This document shows, in pieces, positions 1 through 8,026 of a DNA stretch of 64,000 bases (position 1 is the stretch's first letter; each line of letters begins with the position of its first letter). The translations under genes were made by a program, and so were the position numbers. This DNA comes from an uncultured Monoglobus sp. Lineage in GTDB: Bacteria; Bacillota; Clostridia; Monoglobales; Monoglobaceae. The stretch is taken from assembly GCA_947628795.1 (NCBI GenBank), contig CANRBF010000003.1:62001-126000 (forward strand). Direction: 5' to 3'. The notes under the pieces were generated by a model. It had not been told where the DNA came from. It was given only the letters and a program-made list of their open reading frames with translations, and did no database searches.

Positions 1-90
1 CATCGTCCGCAAACAAAACTGATGTTCCGATATCCGCCTTATAAAAATATTTTTTCACTTCGTGCCTGATTCAGCGCGCTTCGTGCCAAA

Positions 91-115
91 GGACGCTTGA
101 CAGCGTTCTTTTTTT
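91..115 (+). terminator. possible intrinsic terminator
   Basis: A 7-bp stem with one G-U pair (91-97 with 102-108, loop TGAC) is followed directly by a run of Ts. It could end a transcript entering from the left of the window. The stem is short, so this is tentative. Confidence 0.35.
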
Positions 116-218
116 ATTGATATAGTTTTAACGAAATGTTTGGGCGACCGATTTTCGCGTTTTAGGTATTGTAAAATATGCAGTTCACGATATAAAACGG
201 TAGTTCACGATACAGCCG

Positions 219-246
219 TTGACAAAAAAGCGCAAGGCGCTATACT
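219..246 (+). promoter_or_regulatory. sigma-A promoter with palindrome in spacer
   Basis: TTGACA at 219-224 and TATACT at 241-246 are separated by 16 bp. The spacer holds the inverted repeat AGCGC-AAG-GCGCT, placed where a repressor could block polymerase. No gene follows within several hundred bases. Confidence 0.45.
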
Positions 247-546
247 TGAGACATAAGACATTTTTTATATAAAAATGATAACCGCAAAATATAGATCGGC
301 TTAAAAATTACACGAAACGGCCTAATTATTACATGAAAAAATTTTTCGATTATTTTTGTGTTATAATTATTTTATAAAAAAGAAAAATGGAAATTTGTAT
401 GAATTTAAAACAAATTTGCAGCTTACGCAAAGAAACCCGCGACTTACGCAAGGTCGCGTTCATAGAGAAATATTTGTGATATAATTTCTTGCGTGGGATA
501 AAAAATCCCACTTATACATGAATGTTTCACACTTGGACATAAAATA

Positions 547-575
547 TTGACGGCCGAAATCGCGCGCATTATAAT
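547..575 (+). promoter_or_regulatory. sigma-A-type promoter, copy 1 of a duplicated segment
   Basis: TTGACG (547-552), 17 bp, TATAAT (570-575). The spacer (GCCGAAATCGCGCGCAT) closely resembles that of the promoter at 678-706, so the two are diverged copies. No reading frame follows. Confidence 0.45.
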
Positions 576-637
576 GAATGAATAAGAGAAAGTCATAAAA
601 TAAAACGCAGCACAATATCGGGAGAATACATGAATAT

Positions 638-670
638 GACCGATGTTGCAATATATTGACCGATGTTGCA
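638..670 (+). repeat. two tandem copies of GACCGATGTTGCA
   Basis: The 13-mer GACCGATGTTGCA occurs at 638-650 and 658-670, a 20-base period. It sits just upstream of the promoter at 678-706 and could be a paired protein-binding site or a slippage product. Confidence 0.5.
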
Positions 671-677
671 GATGATA

Positions 678-706
678 TTGACAGTCGAAATCACGCGGCA
701 TATAAT
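678..706 (+). promoter_or_regulatory. sigma-A promoter, copy 2 of a duplicated segment
   Basis: TTGACA (678-683), 17 bp, TATAAT (701-706), a full consensus. The spacer resembles that of the site 131 bp upstream. It would transcribe the GC-rich palindromic repeat at 745-794 rather than any recognisable gene. Confidence 0.5.
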
Positions 707-744
707 CGAATTTGAAGATGGAACGCTTCAGGCTCGCCTTCCTT

Positions 745-794
745 AACCCCTCTCCGTCAGGCTTCGCCTGACACCTCTCCCCAAGGGGCGAGGC
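745..794. repeat. dispersed GC-rich palindromic repeat
   Basis: The unit contains the hairpin GTCAGGC-TTC-GCCTGAC and a CCCC-AA-GGGG hairpin. A diverged copy in the opposite orientation lies at about 63010-63056, downstream of tatD. A GC-rich imperfect hairpin follows at about 807-830, and an AATCACTA motif, also seen beside the second copy, at about 882. Repeats of this style are scattered in many gut Clostridia genomes; that this is a mobile (MITE-like) family is inference. Confidence 0.6.
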
Positions 795-988
795 AAAAAC
801 GGACAGGCTGCGGCCGGAGCCGCGCAGCGGGTTCGTGGCACTAACGTATTCCGATTGCACAAATAAACGAGGCCACAAATCACTAAATCATCTAGGACAT
901 GCGAGGTCGTCCGCCCTACGACAATGGGCGAGGCAGGCAGACGGGTGAATATGGCAAATAAATATACAAAAAATATTGAAAAATATAA

Positions 989-1017
989 TTGACAATATTA
1001 TATCAATATGATATAAT
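989..1017 (+). promoter_or_regulatory. consensus sigma-A promoter of the pectate lyase gene
   Basis: TTGACA (989-994), exactly 17 bp, TATAAT (1012-1017). Transcription would begin near 1024, giving a leader of about 180 nt before the ATG at 1204. The start point coincides with the 5' strand of the basal stem of the structured leader described next. Confidence 0.75.
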
Positions 1018-1022
1018 TACAA

Positions 1023-1158
1023 TTGCAACACAGGTTAATACTTTGGAACGGCTTTTTATGATGAAAAAGTGCTTTTCTCATGTGACAAAAACGGAATCGG
1101 CGCCGTTTCGGTCATTGCGGCTTGTGTTGCGATGATCGAAGCGGCGCGCTTTTTGTTT
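1023..1158 (+). promoter_or_regulatory. structured leader RNA with terminator-like hairpin, candidate riboswitch or attenuator
   Basis: A long-range basal stem of 10-12 bp pairs 1023-1034 with 1121-1132. Inside it are a hairpin CTTTTT/AAAAAG (1052-1057 with 1064-1069), which competes with an alternative pairing of AAAAG with CTTTT just downstream, and a hairpin AAACGG/CCGTTT (1089-1094 with 1103-1108). Six bases after the basal stem comes AAGCG-GCG-CGCTT (1139-1151) followed by TTTGTTT, which looks like a short intrinsic terminator. The gene's ribosome binding site follows at about 1190. The layout is that of a transcription attenuator. I could not match it to GEMM, SAM, THF, glycine, purine or other leader classes I know. 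Confidence 0.45.
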
Positions 1159-1203
1159 AAAAAACGAAAATAATTATATAAAATATACATAGGAGGTAAG
1201 GTT

Positions 1204-4200
1204 ATGAATATCAAAAAAGTACTGTGTACCGCGGCGCTGTGTCTGGCGTTTTGTTTGACGCTGTGCGGCTCGGCCTTCGCGGCGAAGGAAGCTGACGGCT
1301 GGACCTATACCGAGAACGCGGACGGCACGATAACGCTCAACGCGTATAACGGAAGTGTCACGGCCGTGTTCAACATTCCGTCGGAGCTGGGCGGCATGAC
1401 CGTGACGGGCACCGACGGTCAGCTTTTCAGAGATCCGGAGCAGGCCAATGCCTTGAAAGAGGTCGTTATCCCCGGCTCTGTAAAGACGATCGGCTACGGA
1501 GCGTTTATGAATTGCGCCGAGCTCAGTAAGGTCACCCTGTCCGAGGGAGTGACCGAGATAGGCGAATATGCTTTCAGGTTGTGTACGGCATTGAAAGATA
1601 TAACTCTGCCCGACAGTCTTAAAGTCTTGGGCGGCAACTCATTTATTCGAAGCGGCCTGACATCAGTCACAATTCCCAAAAACACAGAGAGCGTGAGTTC
1701 GACCGCTTTTAACACCTGCTTATCGCTTCCAGAGATAAGCGTCTCGCCCGAGAACACTCACTTCGAGTCTGTCGGAGGCGTTTTGTTTGACGAGGATATA
1801 ACGGAGCTTGTGTGCTATCCCGCGGGAAAAATCGGCAGCGAATACACCATACCCGCAAGCGTCAAAACTATAGGAAACAGAGTATTCACAAATCTTTCGT
1901 CTATCACCGCCCTAAACGCCGAGGCGGGCAGCGAGTATTTTTCATCCGAAAACGGCGTGCTCTTTACCAAAGACGGCTCGGTATTGGTCGTGTATCCGAC
2001 GGGCAAGACCGACGCGGAATATACCATCCCCGACAGCGTCAGCGAGATCGGCGCTTACGCGTTTGGCTACAACGCGTCGCTCGAATCGGTCAAGGGAACG
2101 ACGAACCTCAAAAAGTTAGACGACTACGCGTTTTACTCCTGCGCCGCTCTGGCACGGACGGAGGGATTTGACCGAGTGACCGATATCGGAACTGCTGCGT
2201 TTTACCAAACGGCCGTAAGCGACCTCAGCGCGTTCACCGCCCTTGAAAACATCGGCTACCGCGCGTTTTATAACTGCGGCAAAATAACCGCCGTCAAGGG
2301 CATGAATAATCTTAAAACCATAGGCAACGAGGCTTTCATGTTTTGCGCTGTCACCGATGTCGAGCTTCCAGACGGATTCACAACGATCGGCACCAACGCT
2401 TTTGGGGCTGTCAGCATAAAAAAACTCAGGCTCCCGGCAAGCTTGACCGACACCGGAACCGTTTTCCGTTCGAGTTCGCTTAATACAGTGGAGCTTGGCG
2501 AGGGAACGGTCGTGATAACCAAAAAGGTCGTTAATTTTTCAATGAGCACGATCATTATACCCGCGAGCGTGACAAAGATCGATGAGAATGTTTTCAATTA
2601 TTTTAAAATGCCGAAAAACGTGTTTTATCAAGGAACAAAGGAACAGTGGGAAGCGATCGAGATAGGCAGCAGCAACGACTCGCTCAAAAACGCGCAATTC
2701 TATTACGAGGCAACGCCCGACACTACAGTCGCGCCGCCGACAGCCACGCCCGCGCCTACCGAAAAGCCCGTGTTCAAAAACATCCCCGCCTTCCCCGGCG
2801 CCGAGGGCGGCGGAATGTTCGCCATGGGCGCGAGAGCGGCATCAAACCCCGAGATATATCATGTGACTACCCTTGAGGATTATGATGACTCAGCCGGTGA
2901 ACGGACTGTCAAAGGCTCGCTGCGCGACGCTGTATCAAGCGGCAACAGAATAATCGTGTTTGATGTGGCGGGAAATATTGAACTGAAAAACCGCCTCAAT
3001 ATCAGCGGCGGCGATCTGACTATTTTAGGCCAGACCGCTCCCGGCGACGGAATATGCATCACGGGTTACGACACGCATATTAATTCAAGCAATGTTATTC
3101 TGCGCTACCTCAGATTCAGAATGGGCGACAAGAATGACATAGAGGACGATTCTCTCGGCGGCAGGAACATAAATAACGTTATAGTAGACCACTGCTCGAT
3201 AAGCTGGAGCGTTGACGAGTGCGCTTCGTTCTATGACAACACAAATTTCACCATGCAGTGGTGCATAATATCCGAAAGTCTCAATAACTCTGTCCACGCA
3301 AAGGGCAGCCACGGCTACGGCGGAATATGGGGCGGCGCGAACGCCAGCTTCCACCACAACCTTATGGCGCATCACAAGAGCAGGAACCCGAGAGCGCCCG
3401 AGGGCGACTTTAAAATGCTTGTTGGTATAGACGAGGGCGATTATGATATGACACAGCAGCGTCAGCTTTCGGATTGGCGCAACAACGTCATATACAACTG
3501 GGGAAGCAACTCGGCCTACGGCGGTCAGGCGGCCATGGCGGTAAATATAGTAAACTGCTATTACAAGTCGGGCCCCGCGACCGGAAGCGGAGTTGAAAAC
3601 AGGATCTACGAATTAACCTCCACGGGCAACGACAAGACATTTGTTTGGAGCACCGACCTTTATCTTGACGGCAATCACGTTGACGGCTATCCCGCGGTAA
3701 GCGCGAACAACGCGCTGGGCGTCAGCAAGGACGCGACAACGCAAAAATACTATGTCTGGACAAACGGCACGAGCGGAACCAACAATAACAAAGTTGAATA
3801 CAGACCTATCTCGGAAAACGCGGACGCGCAGAATGTGCATTTTAAGTACAGCGACGAGTATCCCGTAAATACGCAGTCCGCGGAGCAGGCGTATGAAGAA
3901 GTTTTGGAGAAAGCCGGAGCGAGCTATTCCCGCGACTCGCTTGACGCGAGAGTGGTCGAGGATGTGAGAAACGGCACCGCGGCACACGGAAACAACGGAA
4001 TAATCGACACACCCTCCGAGGCGGGCGGACTGCCTTATCTCTCGGGGATCGGCGAGGCCGACTCCGACAAAGACGGCCTTCCCGACAGGTGGGAGGATCA
4101 AAACGGCTCCGACAAAAACAACGCCCGAGACGCGGCGGAAATCATGACAAGCGGCTATACGAGGATAGAGGAATACGCCAACGATCTGGCGGACGGCAGC

Positions 4201-5604
4201 TTTGTTAAAGAGGACACAAGACCCAGCGCGACGCCCGTTACGACGAATACTCCCGAACCCACACAAACGCCCAAGGCGACGACCGATCCTCTGTCGCTGC
4301 TCAAATGGGAGATCGTAGACGACAAAACCGTGACAATAACAGGATGCAGCGGCACTCCCGAAGAAATAGATATACCGGACGAAATTGAGGGACTTCCGGT
4401 AACAGCTATAGGTGATTCGGCTTTTTTGAACTTCTATTATTTAAGAAGAGTGACCCTGCCCGACACTGTTGAGGTGATAGGCAGACAGGCCTTTGCGAGG
4501 GGCGGTATGAGCGAGATAGAATTACCCAAAAATCTGAGGTCGATCGGCGACAACGCGTTCGCAAACTGTATGCTCTCAAGAGTGGAGATCCCCGCGGGAG
4601 TGACAGAGATAAAAGGCTCATCATTTATGAGCTGCCAGAATATGAAAGAGATCGTTGTGGACGCGGAAAACCCGGCTTTCCGCTCGGAGGACGGAGTTTT
4701 GTTCAGCAAGGACATGTCGTCTCTTGTGTTCTTCCCCGCGGGCAGAAGCGGAGAATACAGAGTTCCCGAAACGGTATCAAGCATAGGCGAGCTCGCGTTT
4801 GCATACGGCGGCGTGGATACCGTGATCGCCTCAACAAATTTAAAAGAGATATGCATCAACGCGTTTATCGGCTGTCCGAATCTTGAGAGCATATATCTGC
4901 CAAACGGCCTTTCCGAGATCATGCGCCGCGCGTTCATGAACTGCATAAGACTCAAAGACGTGTACTTCGACGGCACCGAGGAAAAGTGGAACACGATAAC
5001 AATAGACGAGAACGGCAATAATCATTTAATGTCGGCGCAGAAGCACTTTAACGCGCCCGCGCCGACAACCGCGCCGACCCTTGAGCCTACGGGTGCGCCC
5101 ACCGCCGAGCCGACGCCGACCAAAAAACCGCAGGTAACACCGGAACCGGAGCATACGCCGACACCGACGCCCACAAACGCGCCCACGCCGACAAACGCGC
5201 CGACACCCACACCCACGAACACGCCTATACCGACGCCCACGAATACGCCGATGAACTCACCGACACCGACAAACTCGCCGTCCGAGGCACCCACCGATCA
5301 GCCGCTTGAGACCTCGTGGAAAATACTGAGCGTCGATAAAGATTCGGGCGAAGCGAAAATATTTGTCCCCGACGGAACGCTGGCGGGAACCGCCTTCACG
5401 CTTATTACAGCGAAGTATAAAGACGATGTTATGCTCGACTTCATGATTGAAAGTTTCAAAACGGAGACCGAGGGCGGAAGCGAATACACGGCAAAGCTCG
5501 GCCGAGTTATCACTCAGGGCGCTTCAGACGAAGATGTGAAGCTAATGCTTTGGAACGGGACCGACGGCTTAAAACCCCTCACCGAACCGTTTTATATAAA
5601 ATGA
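1204..5604 (+). CDS. secreted pectate lyase (PL1) flanked by BspA-type leucine-rich repeat domains
   Basis: This 1466-residue exported protein probably cleaves pectate by beta-elimination outside the cell. A signal peptide covers about residues 1-27 (ends CGSAFA-A). Residues about 30-500 are LRR_5/BspA repeats (pattern IPxSVxxIGxxAF). A Pro/Thr linker leads to a PL1 domain at about 525-950 that opens AFPGAEGGG; visible landmarks are DHCSISWSVDE, the likely calcium site, and SRNPRAP, carrying the likely catalytic Arg. A DSDKDGLPDRWE segment at 953 closes it, as is usual in bacterial PL1 enzymes. A second LRR block spans about 1030-1280, then a TPTPTN-rich linker to about 1369 and a 97-residue C-terminal module ending in an LWNGTDGLKPL-type motif. 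There is no LPXTG, SLH or dockerin. The start follows AGGAGG. Confidence 0.9.
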   Translation: MNIKKVLCTAALCLAFCLTLCGSAFAAKEADGWTYTENADGTITLNAYNGSVTAVFNIPSELGGMTVTGTDGQLFRDPEQANALKEVVIPGSVKTIGYGAFMNCAELSKVTLSEGVTEIGEYAFRLCTALKDITLPDSLKVLGGNSFIRSGLTSVTIPKNTESVSSTAFNTCLSLPEISVSPENTHFESVGGVLFDEDITELVCYPAGKIGSEYTIPASVKTIGNRVFTNLSSITALNAEAGSEYFSSENGVLFTKDGSVLVVYPTGKTDAEYTIPDSVSEIGAYAFGYNASLESVKGTTNLKKLDDYAFYSCAALARTEGFDRVTDIGTAAFYQTAVSDLSAFTALENIGYRAFYNCGKITAVKGMNNLKTIGNEAFMFCAVTDVELPDGFTTIGTNAFGAVSIKKLRLPASLTDTGTVFRSSSLNTVELGEGTVVITKKVVNFSMSTIIIPASVTKIDENVFNYFKMPKNVFYQGTKEQWEAIEIGSSNDSLKNAQFYYEATPDTTVAPPTATPAPTEKPVFKNIPAFPGAEGGGMFAMGARAASNPEIYHVTTLEDYDDSAGERTVKGSLRDAVSSGNRIIVFDVAGNIELKNRLNISGGDLTILGQTAPGDGICITGYDTHINSSNVILRYLRFRMGDKNDIEDDSLGGRNINNVIVDHCSISWSVDECASFYDNTNFTMQWCIISESLNNSVHAKGSHGYGGIWGGANASFHHNLMAHHKSRNPRAPEGDFKMLVGIDEGDYDMTQQRQLSDWRNNVIYNWGSNSAYGGQAAMAVNIVNCYYKSGPATGSGVENRIYELTSTGNDKTFVWSTDLYLDGNHVDGYPAVSANNALGVSKDATTQKYYVWTNGTSGTNNNKVEYRPISENADAQNVHFKYSDEYPVNTQSAEQAYEEVLEKAGASYSRDSLDARVVEDVRNGTAAHGNNGIIDTPSEAGGLPYLSGIGEADSDKDGLPDRWEDQNGSDKNNARDAAEIMTSGYTRIEEYANDLADGSFVKEDTRPSATPVTTNTPEPTQTPKATTDPLSLLKWEIVDDKTVTITGCSGTPEEIDIPDEIEGLPVTAIGDSAFLNFYYLRRVTLPDTVEVIGRQAFARGGMSEIELPKNLRSIGDNAFANCMLSRVEIPAGVTEIKGSSFMSCQNMKEIVVDAENPAFRSEDGVLFSKDMSSLVFFPAGRSGEYRVPETVSSIGELAFAYGGVDTVIASTNLKEICINAFIGCPNLESIYLPNGLSEIMRRAFMNCIRLKDVYFDGTEEKWNTITIDENGNNHLMSAQKHFNAPAPTTAPTLEPTGAPTAEPTPTKKPQVTPEPEHTPTPTPTNAPTPTNAPTPTPTNTPIPTPTNTPMNSPTPTNSPSEAPTDQPLETSWKILSVDKDSGEAKIFVPDGTLAGTAFTLITAKYKDDVMLDFMIESFKTETEGGSEYTAKLGRVITQGASDEDVKLMLWNGTDGLKPLTEPFYIK

Positions 5605-5695
5605 TCGGGCAACTCTTCTCATATGTTCCGCGCCGCCTTTTTCAAACCTCTCATAACCTCTCGGCGGCGCGGAAAATTGGTGAATGTTAATATAG

Positions 5696-5731
5696 AGTGA
5701 AGCCTCCCGAATTATTTCGGGAGGCTTCGCT
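5696..5731 (+). terminator. hairpin terminator after the pectate lyase gene
   Basis: A 16-bp near-perfect stem (5696-5711 with 5716-5731, loop TTAT) lies 90 bp after the stop codon. No long T run follows; the -35 of the next promoter begins 4 bases later, so it also insulates the next gene. Confidence 0.6.
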
Positions 5732-5734
5732 ATG

Positions 5735-5763
5735 TTGACAATCCGCTTGTTTTTGGGTATAAT
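5735..5763 (+). promoter_or_regulatory. consensus sigma-A promoter of the flavodoxin-like gene
   Basis: TTGACA (5735-5740), 17 bp, TATAAT (5758-5763). The start point is predicted near 5770, about 45 bases before the ATG at 5815. Confidence 0.8.
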
Positions 5764-5814
5764 TATATTCGCGGCGCATATATTAGTTTGAAACAATGAT
5801 CGGAGCGTGATATT

Positions 5815-6336
5815 ATGAATACAATCGTTATATACAAAAGCAAATACGGCTCCACAAAGCGGTACGCCGAGTGGATAGCGAAAGAACTGGGCTGCGGCGC
5901 GGTGAACGCGAAGGATATCAAGCCTGCCGAGCTTGAAAAATATGACAACATAATTTTCGGCGGCGGCATGTATTCCGAAAGTATTGACGGCGTGTCGCTT
6001 ATCACGAAAAATTTTGATAAGCTCAAAGGCAAAAAAGTCGCCGTGTTCACGGTCGGTCTGACCGACCCGGGGCACAAAAAATATTATAAGTCGGTGGCGG
6101 ACAGGAATCTGAGCCCGGAGATACAAAGCCGCGTAAAGATATTCAATCTGCCCGGAAGGATGATAATGGAAGATCTTAGCTTTGTTCACCGCAAGGAGCT
6201 GGGCGTTTTGAAGGCTATCCTTTCAAAAAAGACCGACCTCAGCGAGGACGGCAAGCTGCTGCTTGAGCTGTGCGACAAGAGCAACGATTTCATGGATAAA
6301 GACGCGATCGCGCCCATAGTGGCCGAATTTAAATAA
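5815..6336 (+). CDS. flavodoxin-fold protein
   Basis: The 173-residue protein starts with a beta strand and an FMN phosphate-binding loop, IVIYKSKYGSTKRYAE, as in flavodoxins and HemG-type protoporphyrinogen oxidases. GGGMYSESIDG near residue 50 fits the second flavin-contacting loop. It is cytoplasmic, with no signal or membrane segment. Its likely role is FMN-dependent electron transfer; the partner and substrate cannot be told from sequence, and no haem genes are nearby. It is followed 20 bases later by the phosphodiesterase gene and both probably share the promoter at 5735. Confidence 0.8.
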   Translation: MNTIVIYKSKYGSTKRYAEWIAKELGCGAVNAKDIKPAELEKYDNIIFGGGMYSESIDGVSLITKNFDKLKGKKVAVFTVGLTDPGHKKYYKSVADRNLSPEIQSRVKIFNLPGRMIMEDLSFVHRKELGVLKAILSKKTDLSEDGKLLLELCDKSNDFMDKDAIAPIVAEFK

Positions 6337-6356
6337 TAATACAGAATGGTGATAAA

Positions 6357-6905
6357 ATGAAACTGATGATAGCGAGCGACATACACGGTTCAAAATATTA
6401 TTGTGAAAAAATGATTGAGGCGTACCGCCGCGAGGGAGCGAAAAGGCTTGTTCTGCTGGGCGATATTTTGTATCACGGGCCGAGAAACGATCTGCCGAGG
6501 GACTATGACCCCAAGGCGGTGATCTCGGCGCTGAACGGGCTTTCGGATGAGATGCTTTGCGTGCGCGGCAACTGCGACACCGAGGTAGACCAGATGGTGC
6601 TTGACTTTCCGATCATGGCGGACTACGCCGTGATTTTCGACGGCGCCGCCATGTATCTGAGCCACGGCCATATATACGGCGAAAATAACCCGCCCAAGGG
6701 TTTAAGCGGCGGCGTTTTAATATGCGGCCACACCCATATCCCCAAGTGCGAGGAAAAGGACGGGTATGTTTACATAAATCCCGGCTCGGTCTCGATCCCG
6801 AAAGATGGCAGCCGACATTCGTATATCATATACGAAAACGGCGAATACATCTGGAAAGACTTAGAAAAAAACGGCGCCGAATACGAGCGCCGCAGGTTTA
6901 ATTGA
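6357..6905 (+). CDS. YfcE/MJ0936-type metallophosphodiesterase
   Basis: The 182-residue protein carries the calcineurin-like metal-binding blocks in order: DIHGS (residues 8-12), GDILYHGP, GNCD and, near the C terminus, GHTH, ending with the INPGS signature of the YfcE family. Members hydrolyse small phosphodiesters with Mn(II) in vitro; the physiological substrate is generally unknown. The ribosome binding site (GGTGAT) is modest. It is the last gene of the two-gene transcript from 5735 and converges on prmC with only 8 bases between stop codons and no clear terminator. Confidence 0.85.
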   Translation: MKLMIASDIHGSKYYCEKMIEAYRREGAKRLVLLGDILYHGPRNDLPRDYDPKAVISALNGLSDEMLCVRGNCDTEVDQMVLDFPIMADYAVIFDGAAMYLSHGHIYGENNPPKGLSGGVLICGHTHIPKCEEKDGYVYINPGSVSIPKDGSRHSYIIYENGEYIWKDLEKNGAEYERRRFN

Positions 6906-6913
6906 GTTTTGAG

Positions 6914-7765
6914 CTACAATGTTCCGAGGACCGCGCGGTCGATGCCCGCCAGGTCGGGGATTATCTCGATCCCCGCATATCCTCTGGCGTACATCATGTC
7001 CGCCACGTCGTCCGCTCGGTTTATCCCAACTTCAAACGCTGTGATACCGCCTCTTTTAGGGGCGGTTTTTTCGATTATGACTCTGTAAAAGTCGAGACCG
7101 TCATCGCCGCCGTCAAGGGCGCCGAGGGGCTCGTGATCCACGATCTCGGTCTGAAGGTCAAATATATCGTCGGTCGGGATATACGGCGGATTTGACACGA
7201 TGCAGCCGTATTCCGCTTTCCCGATCTCGGAGCAAACCGCCTCGTCTTTGATGTCTCCGAGTATAAAATTCATCCGCCCGCTCAGACGGTGCCGCTCTCC
7301 GTTCCGTTTCGCGACGCGCAGAGCTTTTTCCGACACGTCAAGGCAGGTCACCGACGCGCGCGGCAGATAGTACGCCAGGCTGACGCCGATGCAGCCGCTA
7401 CCGCAGCCGATGTCCAGTATCTTGACCGCGCCGCGGCTTTTCAGCTTTTCGATCACCGCCTCGACCAATATCTCGGTATCTGAGCGCGGGATAAGCACGT
7501 TTTTGTTTACCTCAAAATCAAGGGACATGAACTCTGTTTTGCCGATGATATACTGGACGGGCATGCCGCTTAGCCGTCTGTTTACCGCCGCGTTGACCTC
7601 GATGGCGGCCGCGTCCGACACGGCGGGGTCGCGGGTCAAAAGCTCGGTCTTGTCAATGCCGAGAATATGCATAATAATAAGGTCGGCGTCGAGCTCCGGA
7701 GAGCCGATGCCGCCGTGGTTTATAAGTTTTTCGTGAGCGCTCCTGCGCAGTTGTTTTAAAGTCAA
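6914..7765 (-). CDS. prmC: peptide chain release factor N5-glutamine methyltransferase
   Basis: PrmC methylates the Gln of the GGQ loop of release factors RF1/RF2 with S-adenosylmethionine. The 283-residue protein has the helical N-terminal domain, the QYIIGKTEFMSLDF region, SAM motif I LDIGCGSG (117-124) and the hallmark SNPPYIP (191-197), followed by EPLGALDGGDDGL. In Clostridia it usually lies beside prfA and a DUF1385 gene. Here DUF1385 is upstream on the same strand but a HicBA pair sits between them, and prfA is not in the window. Confidence 0.95.
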   Translation of the reverse strand: MTLKQLRRSAHEKLINHGGIGSPELDADLIIMHILGIDKTELLTRDPAVSDAAAIEVNAAVNRRLSGMPVQYIIGKTEFMSLDFEVNKNVLIPRSDTEILVEAVIEKLKSRGAVKILDIGCGSGCIGVSLAYYLPRASVTCLDVSEKALRVAKRNGERHRLSGRMNFILGDIKDEAVCSEIGKAEYGCIVSNPPYIPTDDIFDLQTEIVDHEPLGALDGGDDGLDFYRVIIEKTAPKRGGITAFEVGINRADDVADMMYARGYAGIEIIPDLAGIDRAVLGTL

Positions 7766-7804
7766 TTATTATTCCTCCATAGTAAAGCCTGCTAAAAATA
7801 TATT

Positions 7805-8026
7805 TTATTGCAGTTTATCCAAAAATTGATCCAAATCAATTTGCGCCATAGACAGAATACTTTTCAAAGTTCCTTTTGCGACCTCAGAATGATTCGGGAT
7901 TATAACAATGTGTTTTCCGTCCGAATATTTTATATGGCTGCCTTTTTGGCTGACATATTTAAAACCAAAGTTTTCAAGAACCTTGATAATTTTTGAGGGA
8001 GGCAAGACAGGGTATTTTGACCCCAT
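7805..8026 (-). CDS. hicA: HicA-family mRNA interferase toxin
   Basis: This 73-residue protein matches the HicA (YcfA) double-stranded-RNA-binding-like fold. It has GSHIKYSDG with the expected catalytic His, preceded by LENFGFKYVSQK, and ends with a typical helix. HicA toxins cleave mRNA and tmRNA. The start overlaps the hicB stop by one base (TAATG), so the two are translationally coupled in the order antitoxin then toxin, the reverse of the E. coli order. It lies 39 bases upstream of prmC. Confidence 0.88.
   Translation of the reverse strand: MGSKYPVLPPSKIIKVLENFGFKYVSQKGSHIKYSDGKHIVIIPNHSEVAKGTLKSILSMAQIDLDQFLDKLQ

Larger units (their letters stand above)
1..744. other. gene-free, promoter-rich region
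   Basis: No convincing protein gene is visible in the first 1.2 kb. The plus strand from 1 has short frames closed by 69, so at most a gene end is present. Four promoter-like sites point to the plus strand, at 219-246, around 480-485 (a TGATATAAT extended -10), 547-575 and 678-706. There are hairpins at 437-458 (CGCGAC/GTCGCG) and 493-511 (GTGGGAT/ATCCCAC), and short direct repeats. The only small plus-strand frame of note, 399-479, would encode 26 residues and has no clear ribosome binding site, so I do not call it a gene. It may be a decayed element or hold untranslated RNA. Confidence 0.5.

Noticed and set aside
399-479. Small gene of 26 codons in the first kilobase
   Set aside because: No good ribosome binding site, no family resemblance, and it overlaps short direct repeats and a hairpin.
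1023-1158. GEMM (cyclic di-GMP-I) riboswitch before the pectate lyase
   Set aside because: The sequence lacks the conserved GGGCAAACC and GGACGCAAAGCC blocks, though ACACAGG is present.
3613-4266. Minus-strand frame of 217 codons inside the pectate lyase gene
   Set aside because: It is antisense to the PL1 domain, with no ribosome binding site and no recognisable family.
5150-5290. CRISPR-like short tandem repeats
   Set aside because: The period is a few codons and in frame; it encodes the TPTPTN linker of the pectate lyase.
5022-5294. Open frame opposite the pectate lyase linker encoding a Val/Gly-rich repeat
   Set aside because: It is the mirror of the Pro/Thr (CCGACACCG-type) linker codons of the gene on the other strand and has no ribosome binding site.
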